In this document: positions 16,349 to 26,808 of the stretch, piece after piece
Layout: each line of letters starts with the position of its first letter
Numbering within the stretch: position 1 is the first letter of the stretch
NCBI GenBank assembly: GCA_903837595.1
Contig: CAILVI010000556.1
Span: 1 to 64,000 of the forward strand
From: an uncultured Thiodictyon sp.
GTDB taxonomy: Bacteria > Pseudomonadota > Gammaproteobacteria > Chromatiales > Chromatiaceae
Direction: 5' to 3'
Length of the DNA: 64,000 nucleotides
The notes under the pieces: model-generated
Seen by the model: the letters and a program-made list of their open reading frames with translations, nothing else
The model's database searches: none
Told to the model about the DNA's origin: nothing
Program-made: the position numbers and the translations under genes

Positions 16349-18499
16349 TCACGGCCGGTGGGTTTCTACCAAGCTCGGCCGCGGCACCGGTGCCAACACC
16401 GGCCGCGCGTCACCGAACCACTGGATCAGTGGGGAGTCACCGGGCGGCCACTGGCCCTTGAGCCGGTTATCCGGGGCCGCACCGGCAAATACCAGATAGC
16501 CATATTTGCCGTAATGGGGCAGCTTGCGGGCGAGTCCGGGCAGGGCGGTCGGGTCGTCGGTGGCCAGCAGGCCCAGCGGCGAGCCGTCCCGCACGCGGGT
16601 GAGGGCCAGGCTCGCATCGGCACCAAGGGCGACCGGCGTCCCGGCGATGGCCAGTGTGCGCGCGGCCGGGTCCAGGCTGAAGCCCGCGGCACCGGCCGCG
16701 AAGTCATGGATGAAGCGGTTCTCCCAGCCCAGCACCCACACCGCCCGGTCCGCCGGCAGGGCTGGCTGGTCTTGATCCAGCGCGACCCGCCACTGCGGGT
16801 GACCGCCCTGCCAGGCCGTGGCCAAGGCGCGATAGGCGCTGAGCAGCGCGGGTTGCGCCGCGCCCGGCAGCAGAATCAGGCCCTGTTCGGCACCGAAGAG
16901 TCCGCCGAGCGCGACCGGTGATTCACCCGGCTCCAGGGTGCGAAAGCAATCGAATTCGGGGTCCACTGCCAGGCGCACCGGCGCCGTCGGCACGTCGATG
17001 GCGAAGCGTCCCTCGCGCCCTGTCAGTTCCACCAGGGTGCGCTGCGGCGGCCCCTCCACCTGGTGGACCACCACCGGCACCGTGAGCGGGAAGGGCGCCT
17101 CGCGCTGGGTCTGCAGGACCCGCCCGCTGACCTGATACGCGCCGGTTTGGGTCCGGTCGGACCGTACCGCGGTCAGGGCGAGCCGCGCCGCCCCGGTGCG
17201 CGTGGTCCAGGTCGTGAAATAGTCCTTGAGGTCGCGCCCGCTGGTCGCCTCGAAGGCGCGGCGCAGGTCCGCGTAGCCGGCGGCGCGCAAGCGGTTGTCG
17301 GCATAGAAGCGTTTGAGTCCCTGGACAAAGGCCGCGTCGCCCAGTTGCACGCGCAGGCCGTGGAACAGCATGGCCGACTTACCGTAGCCGATCGCCTGGC
17401 TGGCCTCGCCATGGCGGGCGCGAAACGCCGTGAGTGGGAAGTCCGCCTCGCTGTGCACAAAGTCCGCGTAGGTCTGCAGGGCGTCGCGGCGGTAGGCGGC
17501 CCCCTGACCCTCGCGCTCCTTCATCAGATGGTCCGCCAGATAGGTGGTCAGGCCCTCGCTCCAGTTGCCGGTGCGCTCTTCGACGAAGACGCCATTGCCC
17601 CACCAATTGTGTAGGACCTCATGGGGGTAGGAGGTGTCGATGATGAAGGGCAGGCGGATCACCGCCGGGCCCAGCAGGGTGAAGGAGGGCATGCCGTAGC
17701 CGCTCTCCCAGAAGTTCTCGACCAAGGCGAACTTGGCGTAGGCGTAAGGGCCGATCAACCGGCTGTAGAGGTCCAGGTACTCGCGGGTCGCCGCGAGATA
17801 ACGGGCGGCCAAGGGTTCATTGGGTGCGCGCAGCCACACCTGGGCCCGTTCATCCTGGTCGCGATAGAGCGTGAAGGGGGCGGCGACCAGATAGATGTCG
17901 TCCTGGGGCTGGGTCTCGGTCCAGGCGGAACCAGCGAACCCCTGGCGGTCCGGTCCGGCCCCCTGCGAGATGGCATTCCACCCCGGGGGAGCCGTGATCC
18001 GCAGGTCAAAGCGTTGCAGGGTGCCGGGGACCCGCGGGTACCAGCCGCTGGCGCCGTCCAGGAAGACCCCGTCCGGACCGATGGTGCCGACGCTCTCCTG
18101 GCGTTCCCGACCCATACCCTCGCGTACTGCCACCAAGCCATGGCGGATCGTCCCGCCATAGGCCAGGGTGACCGTGCCTTTCGCGGCGGGTGCCAGGCGT
18201 AGCCGCAGGGTCGTCAGGTGCTCGTCCTGCGCCTGGGGCTCCACCGGCTCCAGGGTGGCATCCGCGGAGAGGACCCGCGGTGCCAGGCCGTCATGCAGCA
18301 CCAGATCGACCGCGTCCAGCCCCGGGGGCAGGGTCAGGCGATCGGTCACGGTCAGGGTCCCGGCCGCGGGGTCGAGCGTGATCTCCATGGCGTGGTCCAC
18401 GACCGGCGTCTCGGCGGGGAGCGCACGCGGCTGGAACAGGGCCAGGGGGAGCGCGGCAAACAGGGCCAGAACGGGGGCGGGCGGCAGAAATGCGTGCAT
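16349..18499 (-). CDS. M1-family metallopeptidase, secreted
   Basis: Aminopeptidase-fold protein of 716 residues from the ATG at 18499, which begins a good signal peptide (PPAPVLALFAALPLALFQ). The frame extends 24 codons further up without such a start. The zinc motif HEVLHNWWGN lies at residues 293-302, with the third ligand in NWSEGLTTYLAD. The substrate-binding region reads VENFWESGYGMPSFTLLG, a variant of GAMEN seen in a bacterial M1 subgroup. A poorly conserved C-terminal domain follows (about 450-716). All catalytic residues are present, so it is probably an active periplasmic or surface peptidase. The substrate is unknown. Confidence 0.85.
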   Translation of the reverse strand: MHAFLPPAPVLALFAALPLALFQPRALPAETPVVDHAMEITLDPAAGTLTVTDRLTLPPGLDAVDLVLHDGLAPRVLSADATLEPVEPQAQDEHLTTLRLRLAPAAKGTVTLAYGGTIRHGLVAVREGMGRERQESVGTIGPDGVFLDGASGWYPRVPGTLQRFDLRITAPPGWNAISQGAGPDRQGFAGSAWTETQPQDDIYLVAAPFTLYRDQDERAQVWLRAPNEPLAARYLAATREYLDLYSRLIGPYAYAKFALVENFWESGYGMPSFTLLGPAVIRLPFIIDTSYPHEVLHNWWGNGVFVEERTGNWSEGLTTYLADHLMKEREGQGAAYRRDALQTYADFVHSEADFPLTAFRARHGEASQAIGYGKSAMLFHGLRVQLGDAAFVQGLKRFYADNRLRAAGYADLRRAFEATSGRDLKDYFTTWTTRTGAARLALTAVRSDRTQTGAYQVSGRVLQTQREAPFPLTVPVVVHQVEGPPQRTLVELTGREGRFAIDVPTAPVRLAVDPEFDCFRTLEPGESPVALGGLFGAEQGLILLPGAAQPALLSAYRALATAWQGGHPQWRVALDQDQPALPADRAVWVLGWENRFIHDFAAGAAGFSLDPAARTLAIAGTPVALGADASLALTRVRDGSPLGLLATDDPTALPGLARKLPHYGKYGYLVFAGAAPDNRLKGQWPPGDSPLIQWFGDARPVLAPVPRPSLVETHRP

Positions 18500-18640
18500 G
18501 GTGGTGGGTCCGAGGGTGATGCGTGCGGTGGCGTTGGCGATGGTCCGCGACATTGGGCCATAATCGGGCACCTGTGACTATGACCGCCTTGTCATCGAAA
18601 TAATGAGGCCCGGCGCGGGCCAATACTAGCGAGGATTGCC

Positions 18641-19846
18641 GTGGCCTCTGACCGATGCATGCTCCCTACCGCCCTGGCCGTCTGTCTGGGGCTGCTGTCC
18701 GCGACGCTGCCTGGGGCCGGCGCGTGCGCCGACACGCCTGCCGACACGCCTGCCGGGCCGCCCCCAGTGCCGCCCGAGGCGCCGCCCGTCGATACCTCGA
18801 CCCGTGTTTTGGACACCCGCGCACTCACCGACCTGGAGCACCTGCTGGACACCATTGCGGAGCGCCGGGTAGTGTTCGTCGGCGAGCATCATGACCGGTA
18901 CCAGGACCACTTGAACCAGCTGCGGGTGATCGAGGGTCTGCACCGGCGGGGCAAGCAGCTCGCCATCGGCATGGAGTTTTTCCAACAGCCCTATCAGGCG
19001 GCGCTCAACGCCTATATCGCCGGTGAGATCGACGAGGCGCAGATGTTACGCCAGACCCACTATTTCGACCGCTGGCGCTTCGACTACCGTCTCTACCGGC
19101 CCATCCTGCGCTTCGCCCGGGAGCACCGGATCCCGGTGATCGCCCTGAACCTGGAGTCCGAACTGACGCGGCGCGTGGCGGAGCTCGGCGCCGCGGGCCT
19201 GACCCCGGCGGAGCGCGCGCGTCTGCCGGCTGCCATCGACCGCAGCGACCCGGCCTACGCGGCGCGGATCAAGGCGGTCTTCGACCAGCACCCCATGCCG
19301 GACCAACGCTCGTTCGAGCGCTTCGTGGAGGTCCAGTTGCTCTGGGACGAGGGCATGGCCGAGCGCGCCGCCCGCTATCTCACCGCGAACCCCCAAACGA
19401 CCCTGGTGGTCCTGGCCGGTGCCGGTCATATCGAGTACGGCCAAGGCATCCCCAAGCGCCTGGTGCGCCGGGTGCCGGTGTCCGCCGTCACCCTGCTCAA
19501 TGCGGGTGATGGTGAGCTGGACCCGGCGGTGGCGGACTATCTGCTCTTCACGCGGCCGGTCGAGTTGCCGGCGGCCGGCCTGCTCGGTGTCCAACTGGGG
19601 GAGCCGGGCGGCCAAGCCGGTGCGCCGGTCGAGGGCTTCGGGCCGGGCAGCGGGGCCGAGGCCGCGGGGCTTGTCGTGGGCGACCGGATCGTGCGTGTCG
19701 GTGATCAGCAGGTCTCGGGTTATGCCGACATCCGCATCGCGCTGCTGGACCGCGGGCCGGGTCAGCGCGTCCCAGTCGAGGTGCGGCGCAAGCGCCTCGA
19801 TGGCAGCGGGGATGCGTCCGTGACCTTCGAGGTTGAGCTTCACTAG
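18641..19846 (+). CDS. ChaN-family lipoprotein-like protein with C-terminal PDZ domain
   Basis: 401 residues from a GTG start with GAGGA 5 bases upstream. A signal peptide and a proline-rich linker (to about residue 50) precede a ChaN/haem-binding-uptake domain (about 65-280), with VVFVGEHHD, MEFFQQPYQ, and VVLAGAGHIEYGQGIP. Relatives bind haem iron or belong to the EreA/Tiki hydrolase-like superfamily. A PDZ domain (about 310-395: GLVVGDRIVRVGDQQV) follows, a fusion that occurs in several proteobacteria. It precedes the kdp genes by 73 bases but is probably unrelated in function. An extracytoplasmic location is predicted. Confidence 0.85.
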   Translation: MASDRCMLPTALAVCLGLLSATLPGAGACADTPADTPAGPPPVPPEAPPVDTSTRVLDTRALTDLEHLLDTIAERRVVFVGEHHDRYQDHLNQLRVIEGLHRRGKQLAIGMEFFQQPYQAALNAYIAGEIDEAQMLRQTHYFDRWRFDYRLYRPILRFAREHRIPVIALNLESELTRRVAELGAAGLTPAERARLPAAIDRSDPAYAARIKAVFDQHPMPDQRSFERFVEVQLLWDEGMAERAARYLTANPQTTLVVLAGAGHIEYGQGIPKRLVRRVPVSAVTLLNAGDGELDPAVADYLLFTRPVELPAAGLLGVQLGEPGGQAGAPVEGFGPGSGAEAAGLVVGDRIVRVGDQQVSGYADIRIALLDRGPGQRVPVEVRRKRLDGSGDASVTFEVELH

Positions 19847-19853
19847 CGAGCGT

Positions 19854-19871
19854 TCTTTACGACATTTTTCT
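19854..19871 (+). promoter_or_regulatory. Possible KdpE-type T-rich site upstream of kdp
   Basis: TTCTTTACGACATTTTTC lies 49-66 bases before the first small ORF of the kdp run. KdpE sites in other bacteria are T-rich with TTTACA-like repeats. The match is loose and only the position gives it weight. Confidence 0.25.
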
Positions 19872-19919
19872 CCGCCATGGTCTAGCCTTTCCGGCAATCC
19901 AACATGCCGGTGACCATCC

Positions 19920-20012
19920 ATGGACCTGGCCTTCCTTGCCCTGATAGTTCTCTGTTTTGCGCTGACCGTCGGTCTGGCCTTGGGCTGCGAACGCCTGGGG
20001 GCGCGCCGATGA
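19920..20012 (+). CDS. 30-residue membrane peptide upstream of kdpF
   Basis: Short ORF starting at ATG 19920 and encoding one hydrophobic helix ([20 protein letters not shown]) followed by CERLGARR. Its stop overlaps the kdpF start (ATGA at 20009-20012), and GGTGA lies 6 bases upstream of its start. The one-helix-then-CERL layout resembles small unnamed ORFs found before kdpF in other genomes, from memory and unchecked. A role as an extra small subunit or as a coupling leader is an inference. Confidence 0.6.
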   Translation: MDLAFLALIVLCFALTVGLALGCERLGARR

Positions 20013-20098
20013 ACGCCCTCTATCTGGCGAGCGGTCTGCTGGCGGTTGCGCTTCTGGTCTATTTGCTGATCGCGCTGCTATGGGCGGAGGATCTGTGA
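20009..20098 (+). CDS. kdpF: Potassium-transporting ATPase small subunit KdpF
   Basis: 29 residues forming a single membrane helix ([20 protein letters not shown]), then LWAEDL. This is the standard KdpF pattern (YLL-AL) that stabilises the KdpABC complex. The start overlaps the stop of the preceding peptide, and its own stop overlaps the kdpA start (TGATG), indicating translational coupling. Confidence 0.9.
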   Translation: MNALYLASGLLAVALLVYLLIALLWAEDL

Positions 20099-21849
20099 TG
20101 ACTAACCATGCCTGGTCGCTTCTCGGACTCTATCTGGTCCTGCTGCTGCTGAGCGTGTGGCCACTGGGGCGCTATATCGCCGCGGTGATGGAGGGGCGGG
20201 TGCGGTGGCTCCGAGCACTGGAGCGGGCGATCTACCGTCTGTGCGCCGTCGACCCCGGGCAGGAGCAAGGCTGGCTCCAGTACGCACTGTCGGTCCTGGT
20301 GTTCAGTTGCTTGGGTACACTTGCGCTCTACGCCGTGCAGCGCCTCCAGGTCCGGCTGCCGCTCAATCCGGAGCACTTGGCGAATGTCAGTCCGGATTCG
20401 GCCTTGAACACGGCCATCTCCTTCGTGACCAACACCAACTGGCAAGGGTATGCGGGGGAGTCGACCATGGGCTATCTCACGCAGATGCTGGGTCTGACAG
20501 TGCAGAATTTCCTGTCTGCCGCCGTTGGCATCGCGGTCGCCATGGCGCTGATCCGGGGCTTCACCCGCCATGGTGCTTTGAGCATCGGCAACGCCTGGGT
20601 CGACCTGACCCGGGTTACCCTCTATGTGCTCTTGCCCCTGTCTCTGGCTTTCGCCTTGGTGTTGGCTGGGCAGGGCGTCATCCAGAACCTCGCGCCCTAT
20701 CAGGCGGTGCAAGCCCTGGAGGCGGGTGCCCAGCCGGTGCCCTCGACCCAAACCCTGGCGATGGGACCAGTCGCCTCCCAAGAGGCGATCAAGATGGTGG
20801 GGACCAACGGCGGCGGGTTCTTCAATGCCAATTCGGCTCATCCTTTCGAGAACCCGACGCCGCTCACCAATCTGTTGCAGATGCTTGCCATCTTCCTGAT
20901 ACCCGCGGCCCTGACCGCGACTTTGGGACACTTGACCGGGGACGCTCGCCAGGGCTGGGCCCTGCTGGCGGCCATGGCGATCCCCTTCGTGGCGGCGGCG
21001 GTGCTCGCCATCAGCGCCGAGCAACAGGGCAATCCGATCCTGACCGGTGCCGGCGCGGATCTCAACATCGGCGTCGCGCATGACAGCCAGCCCGGGGGCA
21101 ACATGGAGGGTAAGGAGGCCCGCTTCGGCATCGCCGATTCGGCCCTGTTCGCGACCATCACCACGGCCGCTTCCTGCGGGGCGGTGAATGCTATGCATGA
21201 CTCATTCACCCCGCTCGGCGGCCTAGTGCCGCTGGTGCTGATCCAGTTGGGCGAGGTGGTCTTCGGGGGTGTGGGCTCCGGGCTCTATGGGCTGTTGCTG
21301 TTTGCCATCCTGGCGGTCTTCGTGGCCGGGCTCATGATCGGGCGCACCCCGGAGTATCTGGGCAAGAAGATCGGCCCCTTCGAGATGAAGATGACCGCCA
21401 TCGCGGTGTTGGTCACGCCCTTACTGGCCTTGGTCGGCACCGCTATCGCCCTGATGACGGATGCCGGGCGGGCGGGGATCAGCAACCCCGGACCCCAAGG
21501 GTTCACCGAGGTGCTCTATGCCTTCTCCTCCGCCGCGAACAACAACGGCAGCGCCTTCGCCGGGCTCTCGGCCAATACTCCCTTCTATAACGTGCTGTTG
21601 GGCGTCATCATGTGGTTCGGCCGTTTTGGGGTGATCGTCCCCGTGCTGGCTATCGCCGGGGCACTGGCCGCCAAGCAACGCATTCCCGTCACGGCCGGCA
21701 CCCTGCCTACGCATGGACCGCTGTTCGTGGGGCTGCTGATCGGCACCGTCTTGCTGGTGGGGCTCCTGAACTATGTCCCGGGTCTGGCCCTGGGACCGGT
21801 GGTGGAACACCTGTTGCTTTGGACCGGCTCCTTCGGAGGTGCCCAATGA
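20098..21849 (+). CDS. kdpA: Potassium-transporting ATPase, K+-binding subunit
   Basis: Channel-like subunit of the high-affinity Kdp potassium pump in the inner membrane; it selects K+ and passes it through an intersubunit tunnel to KdpB. The 583-residue protein has the full family length and all four selectivity-filter loops: [50 protein letters not shown] and [12 protein letters not shown]. It overlaps kdpB by four bases (ATGA). Confidence 0.98.
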   Translation: MTNHAWSLLGLYLVLLLLSVWPLGRYIAAVMEGRVRWLRALERAIYRLCAVDPGQEQGWLQYALSVLVFSCLGTLALYAVQRLQVRLPLNPEHLANVSPDSALNTAISFVTNTNWQGYAGESTMGYLTQMLGLTVQNFLSAAVGIAVAMALIRGFTRHGALSIGNAWVDLTRVTLYVLLPLSLAFALVLAGQGVIQNLAPYQAVQALEAGAQPVPSTQTLAMGPVASQEAIKMVGTNGGGFFNANSAHPFENPTPLTNLLQMLAIFLIPAALTATLGHLTGDARQGWALLAAMAIPFVAAAVLAISAEQQGNPILTGAGADLNIGVAHDSQPGGNMEGKEARFGIADSALFATITTAASCGAVNAMHDSFTPLGGLVPLVLIQLGEVVFGGVGSGLYGLLLFAILAVFVAGLMIGRTPEYLGKKIGPFEMKMTAIAVLVTPLLALVGTAIALMTDAGRAGISNPGPQGFTEVLYAFSSAANNNGSAFAGLSANTPFYNVLLGVIMWFGRFGVIVPVLAIAGALAAKQRIPVTAGTLPTHGPLFVGLLIGTVLLVGLLNYVPGLALGPVVEHLLLWTGSFGGAQ

Positions 21850-23948
21850 CCCGCGCGACCCGCGCCCTGTTTGATCGCCACCTGTTGGGCCCGGCCCTGA
21901 TCGGCGCGCTGGCGAAACTCGACCCCCGCGCCCAGTGGCGCAACCCGGTGATGTTCGTCGTCTATGTCGGCAGCCTGCTGACCACGGCGTTATGGGTGCG
22001 CGCGCTGTGGGGCGGGGGCGGTGGGTCCGCCATGGAGGCCCCCGGCTTCATCCTCGCCATCGCTGCCTGGCTGTGGTTTACGGTGCTGTTCGCCAACCTC
22101 GCCGAGGCCCTGGCCGAGGGGCGCAGCCGCGCCCAGGCGGCGACCCTGCGCGCCGGCAAGCGGACCCTGGTGGCCAAGCGCCTGCGCGCGCCCAGCTACG
22201 GCGCGCCGATCGAAACCGTACCCGGCAGCGAGTTGCGCAAGGGCGACTGCGTGCTGGTGGAGGCGGGCGATACGATCCCGGCCGACGGTGAGGTGATCGA
22301 GGGGGTCGCCGCGGTCAACGAGTCCGCCATCACCGGCGAGTCCGCCCCCGTCATCCGTGAGTCCGGCGGGGATTTTTCGGCTGTCACCGGTGGGACCACG
22401 GTCCTCTCTGACTGGCTGGTGATCCGGGTGTCGGTGAATCCGGGCGAGGCGTTCTTAGACCGCATGATCGCCATGGTGGAGGGCGCCCGGCGGCAGAAGA
22501 CCCCTAACGAGATCGCGCTGACCATCCTGCTGGTGGCCCTCACCATCGTCTTTCTGTGCGTCACCGTCACCCTGCTGCCCTTCTCGTTGTTCGGCGTGGA
22601 CCTGATGCCGGCCGGGACCGGGGCGCAACCGGTGTCCGTCACCGTCCTGGTCGCCTTGCTGGTGTGCCTGATCCCAACCACCATCGCCGGCCTGCTCTCC
22701 GCCATCGGGGTGGCGGGCATGAGCCGCCTGTTACAGGCCAATGTGATCGCCACCTCCGGGCGCGCGGTGGAGGCCGCTGGGGACGTGGACGTGCTGCTGC
22801 TGGACAAGACCGGGACCATCACCCTGGGCAACCGTCAGGCCGCCGCCTTCTGCCCGGCCCCGGGCGTGACGGAGGCCCAGTTGGCGGACGCCGCCCAACT
22901 CGCGTCGCTCGCGGACGAGACGCCGGAAGGCCGCAGTATCACCGTCCTGGCCAAGGAGCGTTTCAACCTGCGCGGACGGTCGCTCCAACCACTGGATGCT
23001 CATTTCATCGCGTTCTCCGCCCAGACGCGCATGAGCGGGGTGGATCTCAGCGGCCCCGGCGGGGAGCGGCGGGTGATCCGCAAGGGTGCGGCGGATGCCA
23101 TCGCGCAGCATGTGCAGTCCCTGGGCGGGACCTTCCCCGCAGAGGTCCGCAGCCAGATCGACGAGGTGGCGCGCCGCGGCAGTACCCCGCTGGTGGTGTC
23201 TGATGGCGCGCTGGTGCTGGGGGCGGTCGAGCTCAAGGACATCGTCAAGGGCGGGATCAAGGAGCGGTTCGCCGAGCTGCGGCGGATGGGGATCAAGACC
23301 ATCATGATCACCGGCGACAACCGCCTCACCGCCGCCGCCATCGCGGCCGAGGCGGGGGTCGACGACTTTCTGGCGGAGGCCACCCCGGAGCACAAGCTGC
23401 GCCTGATCCGCAAACACCAGGCCGAGGGCCGGCTGGTGGCCATGACCGGCGACGGCACCAACGACGCCCCGGCCCTGGCCCAGGCCGACGTGGCGGTGGC
23501 CATGAACAGCGGCACCCAGGCGGCCAAGGAGGCCGGCAACATGGTGGATCTGGACTCCAACCCGACCAAGCTGATCGAGATCGTGGAGATCGGCAAACAA
23601 CTGCTGATGACCCGCGGCGCGCTGACCACTTTCAGTCTGGCCAATGACATTGCCAAGTATTTCGCGATCATCCCGGCGGCCTTCGTTTCCACCTATCCGG
23701 TCTTGGGGGCGCTGAATGTCATGGGGCTTGCAAGTCCGAGTTCGGCCATCCTCTCGGCCGTGATCTTCAACGCCATTATCATCTGCTTCCTCATTCCGCT
23801 GGCGCTCAAGGGTGTGCGCTATCGGCCGCAGGGGGCCGCGTCGCTGCTGCGCCGCAATTTGGGCGTCTATGGGCTCGGGGGGCTGGTCGTGCCCTTTGTG
23901 GGGATCAAGGTGATCGATCTGGGGCTGGGGCTAACCGGGCTCTTATAG
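21846..23948 (+). CDS. kdpB: Potassium-transporting P-type ATPase, catalytic subunit
   Basis: 700-residue P-type ATPase that hydrolyses ATP to drive K+ uptake. The phosphorylated aspartate is Asp320 in [10 protein letters not shown]. The actuator motif TGES is at about residues 163-166; its serine is the site of inhibitory phosphorylation in E. coli. The hinge motif [20 protein letters not shown] is present. It is overlapped by kdpA, and kdpC follows after 12 bases. Confidence 0.98.
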   Translation: MTRATRALFDRHLLGPALIGALAKLDPRAQWRNPVMFVVYVGSLLTTALWVRALWGGGGGSAMEAPGFILAIAAWLWFTVLFANLAEALAEGRSRAQAATLRAGKRTLVAKRLRAPSYGAPIETVPGSELRKGDCVLVEAGDTIPADGEVIEGVAAVNESAITGESAPVIRESGGDFSAVTGGTTVLSDWLVIRVSVNPGEAFLDRMIAMVEGARRQKTPNEIALTILLVALTIVFLCVTVTLLPFSLFGVDLMPAGTGAQPVSVTVLVALLVCLIPTTIAGLLSAIGVAGMSRLLQANVIATSGRAVEAAGDVDVLLLDKTGTITLGNRQAAAFCPAPGVTEAQLADAAQLASLADETPEGRSITVLAKERFNLRGRSLQPLDAHFIAFSAQTRMSGVDLSGPGGERRVIRKGAADAIAQHVQSLGGTFPAEVRSQIDEVARRGSTPLVVSDGALVLGAVELKDIVKGGIKERFAELRRMGIKTIMITGDNRLTAAAIAAEAGVDDFLAEATPEHKLRLIRKHQAEGRLVAMTGDGTNDAPALAQADVAVAMNSGTQAAKEAGNMVDLDSNPTKLIEIVEIGKQLLMTRGALTTFSLANDIAKYFAIIPAAFVSTYPVLGALNVMGLASPSSAILSAVIFNAIIICFLIPLALKGVRYRPQGAASLLRRNLGVYGLGGLVVPFVGIKVIDLGLGLTGLL

Positions 23949-23960
23949 AAGGTGACATAG

Positions 23961-24557
23961 ATGAACGCACTTGAGCCCATAACGCTATCGCGCCTGCTGC
24001 GTCCAGCGGCGACCCTGTTGCTGATTCTGACTGTGCTGACCGGGATCGCCTATCCCTTCCTGGTCACCGGCCTCGCCCAATTGGCCTTTCCCGATCAGGC
24101 CAACGGCAGCCTGATTCGGCGTGACGGGCGGCCGGTGGGGTCCGCGCTGATCGGTCAGGCGTTCACCGGCCCCGGCTATTTCTGGGGCCGACCCTCGGCC
24201 ACCGCACCCACGCCCTACAACGCGGCCGCGTCCGGTGGGTCCAACCTGGGTCCCCGCAATCCGGCCCTGCGCGCGGCGGTCGCGGCGCGCGTGGCGGCCC
24301 TGCGCGCGGCCGATCCCGGTAATACCGCACCGGTGCCGGTGGACCTGGTGACCGCCTCCGGGAGCGGGCTCGATCCCCACATCAGCCCCGCCGCCGCCGA
24401 GTATCAGGTGGCACGGGTCGCGCGGGTGCGGGGGCTTGAGCCGGCGCGCCTGCGCGCACTGGTGGTGCAACACACCCAGAGGCGCCAGTTTGGTATGCTC
24501 GGTGAGCCGCGGGTGTCCGTGCTGCAATTGAACCTCGGACTCGATGCCCTGCGCTGA
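23961..24557 (+). CDS. kdpC: Potassium-transporting ATPase subunit C
   Basis: 198-residue KdpC, the periplasmic-facing chaperone-like subunit of the Kdp pump. One N-terminal membrane helix ([19 protein letters not shown]) is followed by the family motifs [30 protein letters not shown] and [17 protein letters not shown]. It is the last pump gene; a transglutaminase gene follows after only 35 bases in the same direction. Confidence 0.97.
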   Translation: MNALEPITLSRLLRPAATLLLILTVLTGIAYPFLVTGLAQLAFPDQANGSLIRRDGRPVGSALIGQAFTGPGYFWGRPSATAPTPYNAAASGGSNLGPRNPALRAAVAARVAALRAADPGNTAPVPVDLVTASGSGLDPHISPAAAEYQVARVARVRGLEPARLRALVVQHTQRRQFGMLGEPRVSVLQLNLGLDALR

Positions 24558-24592
24558 AGAGGTCCCGAACCCATGAGTGCAGGAGGGTTGCG

Positions 24593-25474
24593 TTGCGTAT
24601 CGAGATCGAGCACGAAACGACCTACGAGTACAGCGAGCCGGTCCGGCTTGGCCCTCAGACGGTGCGCCTGCGGCCCCGCCCCGGCGGGGCCCTGCGGGAG
24701 TTGGGCTTCGTACTCGATGTAGACCCTGCGCCATCGGTTCGGCTGGAGTGTCTGGACGTGATGGGCAATCGTGTCGTGCGGCTGCGGTTCACGGACGAGA
24801 CCAGGCACCTGCGTCTGGCCGCGCGGCTCACGGTGGAGACCGGCGTGCCCGCGGACTATGTTCCTTTCCTGGCACCCGGTCAGGTGCGGCTGCCCCCTGA
24901 CTATCCGGCGGCGGAGTCCGATCCGCTCGCCCCGTATCTGGCTGGACCGCCCGCCGAGCCCGCCGTGGCGCAGTTGGCCGGGCGGCTCCAGGGTGAGGCG
25001 GGCGCTGATCCGCTGGTCTTCCTGGAGCGGTCGAACCGCTGGATCTACGAGCAGATTGCCCGCGAGATCCGTCCCACCGGCGCCCCCCAGATCCCGGCTG
25101 AGACTCTGGCCCGGGGCCGCGGCGCCTGCCGCGATCAGACCGTGCTGTTCGTGGCCCTGTGCCGTGCCGCGGGGCTCGCCGCCCGCTTTGTGAGCGGTTA
25201 CCAAGACCGCTCGGCCATGGAGACCAACCGGCGCTATCTGCATGCCTGGCCGGAGGTCTATCTTCCGGGGGCGGGCTGGTACGGCTACGATCCGACCCGC
25301 GGGATGGCGGTGTCGAACGGGCATGTCGCGCTCGCCGCCGCGCTCGATCCGGCCGGGACCCTGCCGGTGGAAGGGAGCTATTTCGGGAGCGCGTCCTCGC
25401 GGATGGAATTCGCGCTGACGATTCGCGCCCACGAGCCCAGTACCATACCGGATGACTGCCCCGCATGCCGCTGA
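24593..25474 (+). CDS. Transglutaminase-like cysteine protease-fold protein
   Basis: 293-residue cytoplasmic protein with an N-terminal bacterial transglutaminase-associated beta domain (about 1-130) and a transglutaminase core. The catalytic triad is visible: Cys179 in GACRDQT, His217 in YLHAWPEVY, Asp233 in GYDPTRG. The TTG start is set by AGGAGG 6 bases upstream (24581-24586), and the protein begins with the typical MRIEIEHETTYEY. It probably acts as a peptidase or amidase rather than a cross-linker; the substrate is unknown. Its end overlaps the SWIM gene by ten bases, so it looks like the first gene of the MoxR/VWA set. Confidence 0.88.
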   Translation: MRIEIEHETTYEYSEPVRLGPQTVRLRPRPGGALRELGFVLDVDPAPSVRLECLDVMGNRVVRLRFTDETRHLRLAARLTVETGVPADYVPFLAPGQVRLPPDYPAAESDPLAPYLAGPPAEPAVAQLAGRLQGEAGADPLVFLERSNRWIYEQIAREIRPTGAPQIPAETLARGRGACRDQTVLFVALCRAAGLAARFVSGYQDRSAMETNRRYLHAWPEVYLPGAGWYGYDPTRGMAVSNGHVALAAALDPAGTLPVEGSYFGSASSRMEFALTIRAHEPSTIPDDCPACR

Positions 25475-26808
25475 ACCTCAGTGTCGATGAACTCCTGGCG
25501 CTGGCCCCGGACGCCGCGTCCGTCAAGGCCGCCAAGGGGCTCGTGATCCCGGCCAAGTGGCCCAGGCTCGAATGCGACGCCTCGGCGATCTGGGGTGAAT
25601 GCCAGGGCAGCGGGTCCACACCCTACCAGGCCCAGATCGACCTCGCCGGCCCCGCCTTCCGTTGTACCTGCCCCAGTCGCAAGTTCCCCTGCAAGCACGG
25701 CCTGGCACTGGGGTTGCTGCATCTGCAGCACGCCGATCGCTTCACTACGGCCGCACCGCCCGGCTGGGTCAGCGAGTGGCTGGCCTCGCGCGCCCAACGC
25801 GCGCAGCGGCAGGAACACAAGCAGACGGTCGAACGTCCCGCGGCGCCGGCCGATCCCCAGGCCGCCGCCCGCCGCGAGGCCAAACGGCTCCAGCGCATGG
25901 CCGACGGGTTGGCGGAGCTGGAGGCCTGGATGGCGGACCGGCTGCGCCAGGGTCTGGCCCAGCTTCCGGGTCAACCGGAGATCTGGGGTGCCATGGCCGC
26001 GCGGATGGTCGATGCCCAACTCCCGGGGCTCGCCGAGCGGCTGCGCCGGCTGGGTGAGCTGCTCGTGCGCGGGGGGCAGTGGCAGGGCCCGCTGTTGGCC
26101 GAATTGGGCCGGCTGCAACTCCTGATCGACGGCGCCCGACGTCTCGACGCGCTGCCGGCCGCGGAGCAGGCCGACCTGCGCGCGGCCTTGGGTCTGCCGC
26201 AGGACAAAGACGACCTGCTCGGCGCGGGGGAGCGGCTCACCGACGACTGGCTGGTGCTGGGGTGTCACATCGCCGAGGAGGATCGTCTGTGGATGCGCCG
26301 TGCCTGGCTCCGGGGTCAGACCAGCGGCCGTCTGGCCATGTTGCTCGACTTCAGTCACGGCAGCGCACGCTTCGAGCCGGGACTGGTGACCGGCGAGGTC
26401 CTGGCCGCGACACTCGCCTTCTACCCCAGCGCCGCCCCGCTTCGTGCCCTCTTCACGGATCCGCCGCAACGACTCCCGGACGGCCTGCCGGCGCCGCCCG
26501 CACCGATCGCTGACGAACTGGCGCGACTCACCGACCAGATCGCCGCCAATCCCTGGCCGGTCCGGCGCGGGCTCTACCTCTCCGGCGTCCCGCAACCCGC
26601 CGCCGGGGCTGACTGGGTCCTGCGGCTCGGGGATGACCGGGCGCTGCGCCTGGAACTGGGCGAGGACAGTGCCTGGCCGCTCGTCGCCGTCGCCGGCGGT
26701 GCGCCGGTCGCCGTCTTCGGCGAATGGGACGGCGAGCGGCTGCGACCGCTCAGCGCCTGGGGGCCGGGGCTGATCTGGACCGCCGGCAACGGCTGGAGCA
26801 ACGCGTGA
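25465..26808 (+). CDS. SWIM zinc-finger protein, YehQ-like
   Basis: 447 residues. The SWIM zinc site is clear: Cys67, Cys69, Cys76 and His78 (CTCPSRKFPCKH), in the context FRCTCPSRKFPCKHGLALGL. SWIM domains bind nucleic acid or protein. A charged helical segment (residues about 110-160) and a long C-terminal region without a known domain follow. E. coli yehQ encodes a SWIM protein next to MoxR and VWA genes, and this gene occupies the equivalent context. Its stop overlaps the next start (TGATG). Confidence 0.85.
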   Translation: MPLNLSVDELLALAPDAASVKAAKGLVIPAKWPRLECDASAIWGECQGSGSTPYQAQIDLAGPAFRCTCPSRKFPCKHGLALGLLHLQHADRFTTAAPPGWVSEWLASRAQRAQRQEHKQTVERPAAPADPQAAARREAKRLQRMADGLAELEAWMADRLRQGLAQLPGQPEIWGAMAARMVDAQLPGLAERLRRLGELLVRGGQWQGPLLAELGRLQLLIDGARRLDALPAAEQADLRAALGLPQDKDDLLGAGERLTDDWLVLGCHIAEEDRLWMRRAWLRGQTSGRLAMLLDFSHGSARFEPGLVTGEVLAATLAFYPSAAPLRALFTDPPQRLPDGLPAPPAPIADELARLTDQIAANPWPVRRGLYLSGVPQPAAGADWVLRLGDDRALRLELGEDSAWPLVAVAGGAPVAVFGEWDGERLRPLSAWGPGLIWTAGNGWSNA

